Positions 17,417 through 27,718 of a stretch of 27,718 nucleotides of DNA are shown one piece after another. Under the pieces are notes generated by a model. The model ran no database searches and had not been told where the DNA came from. It saw only the letters and a program-made list of their open reading frames with translations. This DNA comes from Candolleomyces eurysporus. Taxonomy: Eukaryota; Basidiomycota; Agaricomycetes; Agaricales; Psathyrellaceae. The translations under genes and the position numbers were made by a program. Within the stretch, counting starts at the first letter, position 1. Each line of letters begins with the position of its first letter. The stretch lies in the NCBI GenBank assembly GCA_027579435.1, contig JANBPK010000802.1, positions 1-27,718 on the forward strand. The letters run 5' to 3'.

Positions 17417-18260
17417 AGGGCCAGAAGGGCGAAAGAAAAGGAAAAACAACAGAAAGCTACTGTTGCAGACCTAGCCTGCAATGGGGGAGTAGATTTTGTC
17501 AGTTTTCTGCTTGCCCAGGCAGTTCCAGAAATGGATTCTGACAAACTTCCAAACAAAAGTCCACGAGATTGGACCTTTTGAGATTTATTACGGCTACCTG
17601 ATAGCTGAAAGAAGAGAATGGAGAAAGGCAATGTCCAAAGAGATTGATGCTCTCAAAGGACGCCAAGTCTTTGAACTTGTCAAACTCCCGCACGGGAGAA
17701 AGGCAATCAAAGGCAGATGGGTCTTTGATATTAAGTCCGATGGACGTAAAAGGGCCCAATATGTTGCCAAAGGGTTCTCTCAAATCGAGGGAATAGATTT
17801 CGAAGCTTTATTCTCACCTGTTGTCAGGTATGAGAGTGTTCATTTTATCTTTGCGCTTGCTGCCATTTATGGATGGTATATGACCACAGTTGATGTAAAA
17901 ATGGCATTTCTCTATGGGAAGCTTGATGAAGAAATCTATATGGAACAACCCAAAGGATTCCATCAAAAGGGTCAGGAATGGAAAGTCTACCATCTCCGCT
18001 GGGCCATTTATGGTCTCAAGCAAGCCGCTCATGCATGGTGGCTAGAGCTTGAACAGTCTGTGAAGAAAATGGGCTTTGTGCGCCTCAACGCAGACTCAGG
18101 AATATTCATATTCTGCTCTAAACGAGGAGTTGTCATCCTTATAGCATATGTGGATGACATAATCTTCTTTGGAAAGAAGGCTCTCGCTGATGAGAAAAAG
18201 GCTGAGTTTATGCTAAAATGGGAATGCCGACCAAATTTCTCAGCATGTGTATCAAGATAG
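17417..18260 (+). pseudogene. Copia reverse transcriptase (RVT_2), N-terminal two thirds
   Basis: After the TGA at 17,414 the frame runs to about 17,575, where one base offset moves it to the next frame (PRDWTF then EIYYGYLIAE). The RT reads EREWRKAM-like sequence, KGRWVFDIKSDG, VDVKMAFLYGKLDEEIYM (first catalytic Asp) and YVDDII near 18,148 (catalytic pair). A second frame change near 18,230 joins MLKWECR to PTKFLSM, probably a small deletion. Catalytic residues are present but the frame is broken. Confidence 0.92.
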
Positions 18261-19084
18261 ATGGTGATAAGATTAGTCTTGATCAAACATTTTATCTTGA
18301 GAAGGTTCTAGAACGCTTTGGCATGACTAATGCAAAAGCGGCGAGAACTCCCATGGTTGAGGGGTATTACCCTTCGAAGCATACAGGGCCAAATAACTTG
18401 ACGCTTACGCACAAGTATCAATCAGTGATCAGATTCTTGCTTTATCTAGTGCTGGGAACATGACCCGATATTGCCTACGCTGTTACCAAAATGGCACAGC
18501 ACTGCGCCAATCCAACCAAAGAGCACTTATCTAAGACTCTTTATATTATGAAATATTTGGCCGGGACACGTAACTATTCATTAGTTTACGAAGGACGCAA
18601 GGGCATGGCCTTTGGCCTCAAGTCCTACACCGATGCTGATTATGCCCAAGACCCTACGCACAGGCTCTCTCAAACGGGCAATTTAGTTCTCCTTGTGAGT
18701 GGCGCGGTTTCTTGGAAGTCATTTACCCAAAAGTCAATTGCTACGTCATCAACAGAAGCCGAATATATGGCACTGTTTGACTGCTCAAAGCAGGTGGTGT
18801 GGCTCCGGCTAATTTTGGAAGAATTAGGACTGCCAATGAAAACTCCCACACCAATCTACGTTGATAATCAAGGCACTATTTTTAACGCCTTTTCTCCAGT
18901 AATGGAGAAACACATGAAACATATTGAAGTGCGATATCACAAGATCAGGGAGTATGTAGAAGATAAGCGGGTGAGCTTATTCTACATCCCGACCGACAAA
19001 AACCCAGCAGACATTTTTACTAAACCCCTTGGACAGGTAAAGTTCGAAACGTTCCGCAAGTCGTTAGGTTTAGTGTTTCACTAA
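18218..19084 (+). pseudogene. Copia RT thumb/connection and RNase H
   Basis: Frame 18,218 to 19,084, with one TGA at 18,461-18,463 in GTxPDIAYAV, where Arg is conserved (CGA>TGA). RNase H is complete: TDADYA near 18,631, STEAEYMAL near 18,750, YVDNQG near 18,858 and the HIEVRYHKIRE segment near 18,922. It ends with TAA just before the 3' purine tract. Confidence 0.93.
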
Positions 19085-19120
19085 GTCTAATAGGCGCTTA
19101 ACTATTCACTGTGGAATGGA

Positions 19121-19133
19121 ACACGAAGGGGAG
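19121..19133 (+). promoter_or_regulatory. Copia polypurine tract
   Basis: ACACGAAGGGGAG immediately precedes the TG of the 3' LTR, the expected plus-strand primer. Confidence 0.8.
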
Positions 19134-19561
19134 TGTTGAACTTACGTGAAATAGGCGCCTGTTCCATAGCGCTTATTATGTAAACCTCTATAAATAGTCT
19201 TATGCAGCAAACTCGGTATATAGTAGGTCTAGTAGATATCTATGTTCAAGTTCTAGAGCAATGTGTCATAATGGTGTCACTAGCACATCATAAGCACGCA
19301 ATGCTCAGTCATCCAATGTGCACAGACCACTAGGTGACTTTATGTGACATTACGGTCACATCTTTGAGTAGTATATAAACCATGTAGTTTAGCTGCAATA
19401 AAGCTCGAAGCACTTTCTACAAGCAAAGTCAGTAGTATACTCATCCCGCATCACCCTTTAGTCGATCCTAGTATAACGGTATGTCTAACCAACATACTCA
19501 ACTTTCCTGTAACTGTGTAGAAGTAGGGCTTGCATTACCGTGCAAGAAATGCTGTCTAACA
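19134..19561 (+). repeat. Copia 3' LTR
   Basis: 428 bp, TGTTGAAC to TCTAACA, colinear with 11,462-11,889. Its own TATATAAA and AATAAA are conserved, so it could start a plus-strand transcript toward the KGD4-type gene about 0.6 kb away. Confidence 0.95.
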
Positions 19562-19566
19562 ACTCA
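19562..19566 (+). repeat. Copia target-site duplication, right copy (ACTCA)
   Basis: Matches 11,457-11,461 exactly, showing that the copia ends are intact and no flanking deletion has occurred. Confidence 0.92.
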
Positions 19567-20154
19567 TAGTGACTCCCCAGCAACTGCTCAGTCTTACCAC
19601 TAACAGGCAGCTCTGATCTAACGCACAGAACGCTCACACTAAAGAGGGTGCGGGAAAGGTGGCAGGAAAGAAGCGGTTGCAGGGAGATCAGGGTGGTGAT
19701 GATGGTCACATCAAGCAGCTGAAGACGAAAAGTAAGGATTAAAAACTATTACTTCCAATGTTAAAGTAGAATTTTGGTAGAATTTTGAGATGATCTACAT
19801 GTACATAACACTTGAACAACAACAGAAACTATAGCATGCGACCAAAGCAAGAGCGAGTGACAGCCGGAGGGATGAACACCAGGATGATGTGCAGCCAATG
19901 CCCGGATATCCGACTACCAAGAAGGTCTGCGTTCACAGCGTGCATAGCACGGGTAAAAGTCTCGTATCAAACAATTAGTTCAAAATACAGGAGACCATTT
20001 GTGGGAACAGTGATTCCTCAACCAGATTCATCCATGATGATGTAGTGAGGGATTGGTCACCCGGTGATCCGCACCTGGCATAGCCACCACAGTGACGGAT
20101 GGTTTCGCACACTTTAGCTTGCTTACTCTCTACACTTCCTCCCTGTTGGCCAAA
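19567..20154. other. Flank between copia and KGD4-type gene; possible end of gypsy LTR and host promoter
   Basis: No convincing coding sequence. The left part should contain the rest of the gypsy LTR interrupted by copia, but its end cannot be placed. No TCGCGA was seen. The right part, with a CT-rich run (CTCTCTACACTTCCTCCC) just before the ATG at 20,155, looks like a fungal promoter and leader. Confidence 0.45.
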
Positions 20155-20573
20155 ATGAAGGCAACGGTAAGGCTCAGCTCGCAATTCCGCCAGCCCCTCA
20201 TCAAGTTCCTCGGCAAGCGAAAGCTGCCCTCAGGTATAGCAAGTCGCTGGAAATCGGATTCTGTCGGCTGACTGTCGTCATTTGCAGCACCCGATGTTCC
20301 CAACCCCCATCCTCAAGCACCCCCCGAATTCCAGAAAACACTCGGACACCAGTCGACGAACGCTAGCGGCTCATCGGTCGCAGCCTCGAAAGATGACAGC
20401 GCGCCTCGAGTTGCTGTGTACTCGCAATTCTGGGAAGCACCCTCGAAATACAGGGTTCATGGGCTGGAGAAGGTCGAGATAGACTCCATAATGGTGCGTT
20501 GTTCCATGTCCCGCAGCCTTATGCAACTATGAATGCATATTCTTTACAGAGCGGGGGAGCCAGCACAGCCTAG
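20155..20573 (+). CDS. KGD4: KGD4/MRPS36-type mitochondrial protein (2-oxoglutarate dehydrogenase subunit 4)
   Basis: Three exons, 20,155-20,233, 20,288-20,493 and 20,550-20,573, with 54- and 56-nt introns (GTATAG...GCAG and GTGCGT...ACAG), give 102 residues. The N-terminus (MKATVRLSSQFRQPLIKFLG) is basic and lacks acids, like a mitochondrial presequence, and matches the conserved PLIKFLG start of the Ymr31/Kgd4 family. The C-terminus EKVEIDSIMSGGAS matches the family's E.E.I.SGGA signature. In yeast this protein tethers the E3 lipoamide dehydrogenase to the E1-E2 core of 2-oxoglutarate dehydrogenase in the TCA cycle; it was earlier called a mitochondrial ribosomal protein. Low-complexity middle, as in homologues. 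It is convergent with PSMA6, stops 76 bp apart. Assigned from the two conserved ends only. Confidence 0.82.
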
Positions 20574-20649
20574 AGCGGGATAGGAGAACGAGCGCGAGAG
20601 CAGTGATTAATTGTACACGGGATGATGAATATTCTACACCGACAACCTG

Positions 20650-21745
20650 TTAATCCTTCTCGGCGTATGCCAGCAAGTGTTTCTCGACCTCAGCCTCATC
20701 CATCACTCTCCACTGTCCCCTCTTCTTGAGGTCCTCGTCGTCCGCGTCAGACACGATACCAATCTCAATCTCGCCTGGTTTGTAATCCGTTGCGTGGACC
20801 GTCGACATGGCTTCGATCGCCAGCTAGTGTCCGTCAGCCAATACATTTCGGTCGGAAAGCCAGGGCTGGCGGACGTACCTCGATAACATCCGCACGAGAC
20901 AAGGTCTTTCCAGCTGCCACTGCGTCATCCGCACCTTTCCCTGCATCGAGCTTCTTCCACTTCTTCTCTAGATGGTTCATCGCTTCCTGTTGCTTCTGTC
21001 CCGCAGCTGTTGCATGGAAGCCGACAAAGTATCCCGCCGGATCGAGCTTGAAGCACTGAGGTCCAAACTCGGGATCGATACCAATGAGAATCATCGCTAT
21101 GGAGTGGTCAGCGATGCATCGAGGGATTGGACGGAAGACGACATACCGATTCCCAGTGGTCTCATTGCCGCCCGTTGGGTGTATACCTGATTAATGTTGG
21201 CAAGTCGTCGTGCAAGGGCATCGGGTGTGATTTCATGTCCAAACTTGTAGCGGAAGTCGGCTGCTTCTGATCTTGCTCGAGCTACTTGAGATCTCGCATC
21301 GGCTGAAAGAGCATTACTTTTGAGTGCTTCAGAACGGTGAAATCCGCATACCAATGAGACCGGTCATAACACATCCTATTGTAGGGGTGATGCTGAATAG
21401 ATGAGTGATGGTTGACGCGTCGAGGAGCTTGTCCTGCATGGCACCGGGATCAGTGCACAGTTAAATGAGAAGCTAATCGGATACCGACAGGAACTTTCTT
21501 CTGGGTGATCACCACCGCGGTGTCCTTGCCTCTGACGGAGATGGCAGTATGGCCGGACCCAGAGATGGCCTTGAAGGCATATTCTTGGAGCGATATCAAT
21601 ACCCACTCGGGCTGGTATCTGGAATCTACTCACCGACCTGATAGAGGCGACCCTCTGGGGAGAAGACGGTGAGGTATCTGGAGAAAATTAGGCGATATTC
21701 TGTCAAAAACGAGGGTAAATACCTGTCGTAGGAGGTTCTGGACAT
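20650..21745 (-). CDS. SCL1: 20S proteasome alpha subunit 1 (PSMA6/SCL1)
   Basis: Seven exons on the minus strand: 21,745-21,723, 21,677-21,634, 21,583-21,489, 21,433-21,352, 21,302-21,147, 21,096-20,879 and 20,823-20,650. Phases close to 264 codons (263 residues), the normal length. The start [19 protein letters not shown] followed by YQVEYAFKAI is the alpha-subunit signature; [26 protein letters not shown], QVYTQ..MRPLG and MILIGID..FGP identify the alpha-1/PSMA6 paralogue. Alpha subunits have no protease activity and form the gated outer rings of the 20S core in nucleus and cytosol. Introns are 45-55 nt; the third has a weak donor (GTCGGT), the rest are standard. It is transcribed away from RPC1 with a short shared upstream region. 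Confidence 0.96.
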
Positions 21746-21891
21746 GGTGGTGAAAGAGCAATAACACTGGCCGCGTCTCTGGTACGCGCAAGTCCTGGTC
21801 ACGAGGCTCGCAGGTCACGGGAAGCCGCCGGGCCGAGTCAGCGCGCTAAATGATGGCGGGGAGTTGGACTCTTTCGCCGCCGTCGTTCACG
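21746..21891. promoter_or_regulatory. Shared divergent promoter of PSMA6 and RPC1
   Basis: Only about 146 bp separate the two start codons. The sequence is GC-rich; GGTCACG occurs twice (21,797-21,803 and 21,813-21,819, 16 bp apart). No TATA box was seen on either strand. Proteasome and Pol III genes are both growth-related, so co-regulation is plausible but inferred. Confidence 0.6.
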
Positions 21892-26998
<5,107 letters not shown>

Positions 26999-27226
26999 AA
27001 ATCGCTCTAGACGATGCTTTCCGATTACGACAAAGATTCATTGTAACCTAGTCGCTCATTCCGTCTGAAAAGTAAACTAGTTTAGAATCTCCGTAATCAT
27101 TATAATTCAAGGCTACAACATGTTGTATCATTATTTTTGACTTCAATCTTCAATCTACACTAAGTGGGAACAACATAACGCAGGGCAATGCATAAATAAA
27201 AAAACTTGAGGATGAACGAAATAGCA
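26999..27226. other. Convergent 3' intergenic region
   Basis: AT-rich, no ORF. AATAAA at 27,195-27,200 may serve RPC1. The minus-strand glutamine-rich gene ends at 27,227 so the two 3' regions may overlap. Confidence 0.5.
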
Positions 27227-27718
27227 CTACTCCGAGAAGCTCGAAAGGTCAACGGTCGCAAAGGACTCCGAAACCGAGCCACCAATCGAGGACATCATCC
27301 CCGAGAAATCGAATGAGCTCGTCGTGGCAGCAGCAGCAGTCACACTCGCTTCTTCAGCACCAGTCCCCGAGCCAGAGATGGTACTTGAGATATACGAAGC
27401 CATCATGTCTGTGAAGGATGTTGATGCCGATGGGTCTTGGGTGGGAGGAGGGAGGAAAGAGTTTAGAAGTGCTCCTGTGACGGTTGTCGATGGGTCTTGA
27501 GCGGGAGGAGGGAGGAAGGTGTTTAGCACGGCTTGATTCTGCTGGGCCTGTACGTCGTAGATGGCCTGAGCCATGGCGTCGGTTTGCTGCTGTTGCATTA
27601 CGAGAAGTTGTTGTTGTTGCTGAGCGAGTTGCTGCTGTTGCTGCTGCTGGGCTAGTTGCTGCTGTTGAGCGAATTGTTGTTGCTGCTGCTGCTGGGCGAG
27701 TTGTTGTTGTTGAGCAAA
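27227..27718 (-). CDS. C-terminal end of a glutamine-rich protein (runs off window)
   Basis: The frame is open from the right edge to TAG at 27,229-27,227, so at least 163 residues of the C-terminus are visible and the start is outside. The first ~40 residues are nearly all glutamine with LAQ/FAQ interruptions (LAQQQQ, FAQQQQ), then MAQAIYDVQAQQNQ, two LNxFLPPPxQDPS repeats, a serine/threonine/alanine-rich stretch and the end FATVDLSSFSE. Such tails occur in endocytic adaptors, transcription coactivators and RNA-binding proteins; nothing here decides between them. Low-complexity polyQ of this kind often mediates multivalent interactions. Convergent with RPC1. Confidence 0.8.
   Translation of the reverse strand, partial: FAQQQQLAQQQQQQQFAQQQQLAQQQQQQQLAQQQQQLLVMQQQQTDAMAQAIYDVQAQQNQAVLNTFLPPPAQDPSTTVTGALLNSFLPPPTQDPSASTSFTDMMASYISSTISGSGTGAEEASVTAAAATTSSFDFSGMMSSIGGSVSESFATVDLSSFSE
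27428..27526 (-). repeat. 60-bp period duplicated coding repeat (LNxFLPPPxQDPS)
   Basis: 27,428-27,466 and 27,488-27,526 are near-identical, exactly 60 bp apart, giving a 20-residue period in the encoded protein. Confidence 0.8.
27602..27718 (-). repeat. Polyglutamine-coding trinucleotide tract (CAG/CAA)
   Basis: Mixed CAG and CAA codons on the minus strand, broken about every 7-10 residues by LA or FA. The mixture indicates an old, selected tract rather than recent pure-repeat expansion. Confidence 0.85.

Larger units (their letters stand above)
11462..19561 (+). mobile_element. Full-length Ty1/copia retrotransposon, coding-defective
   Basis: 8,100 bp bounded by 428-bp direct LTRs (TG...CA) and a 5-bp target duplication. 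Order: 5' LTR, primer site, upstream ORF, gag, protease, integrase, reverse transcriptase, RNase H, purine tract, 3' LTR. Integrase before RT places it in Ty1/copia. At least seven in-frame stops and three frame changes break gag-pol, so it is probably non-autonomous now. It sits in the gypsy LTR and is therefore the younger insertion. Confidence 0.95.

Noticed and set aside
21743..21756. Proteasome-associated control element (yeast GGTGGCAAA)
   Set aside because: GGTGGTGAA differs at key positions and sits at the start codon; the yeast Rpn4 rule need not apply here.

Overview
The window is fungal nuclear DNA, most likely from a mushroom-forming basidiomycete (Agaricomycetes). The evidence is many 50-65 nt GT-AG introns with CTAAC/CTGAC-like branch sites, a Ty3 pol of the agaricomycete type (FLDDV at the RT catalytic site), a Ty1/copia element without a CCHC knuckle in gag, and densely packed housekeeping genes. 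The left ~19.6 kb is nested LTR retrotransposons; the right ~8 kb is ordinary host genes.

Positions 1-11,461 belong to one Ty3/gypsy element that enters from the left edge. On the plus strand it has the end of a gag-like ORF, a protease ORF and a 1,275-codon pol ORF. Each step down in frame (-1) lies exactly on a canonical slippery heptamer (GGATTTT at 335, AAATTTT at 1660), an MMTV-like gag/pro/pol layout. After pol comes about 5.3 kb that a standard element lacks. It carries two intron-containing genes of unknown function on the minus strand (10,443-8,252 and 7,087-5,758). This segment is bracketed by two copies of the same polypurine-tract module, and a partial 3' LTR follows. The palindrome TCGCGA, usually as TTCGCGAA, occurs about 43 times across this unit in coding, antisense and LTR sequence. 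I found none in the other 16 kb. The antisense segment is also riddled with single N calls, suggesting a collapsed multi-copy repeat.

A full-length Ty1/copia element (11,462-19,561) is inserted in the gypsy LTR. It has 428-bp LTRs that differ at 6 positions (all transitions), a 5-bp target duplication (ACTCA), a primer site matching the initiator-tRNA anticodon arm, and a decayed gag-pol with many stops, mostly readable as CGA>TGA. An extra ORF precedes gag. Its ATG overlaps a perfect 5' splice site, and a 3' splice site abuts the gag ATG.

To the right are a small mitochondrial KGD4/MRPS36-type gene (20,155-20,573, +), proteasome alpha subunit 1 (PSMA6/SCL1, 20,650-21,745, -, 7 exons), and the RNA polymerase III largest subunit (RPC1, ~21,892-26,998, +, ~17 exons). 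The last two are divergent from a ~146-bp shared promoter. The 3' end of a glutamine-rich protein (27,227 to the edge, -) closes the window.
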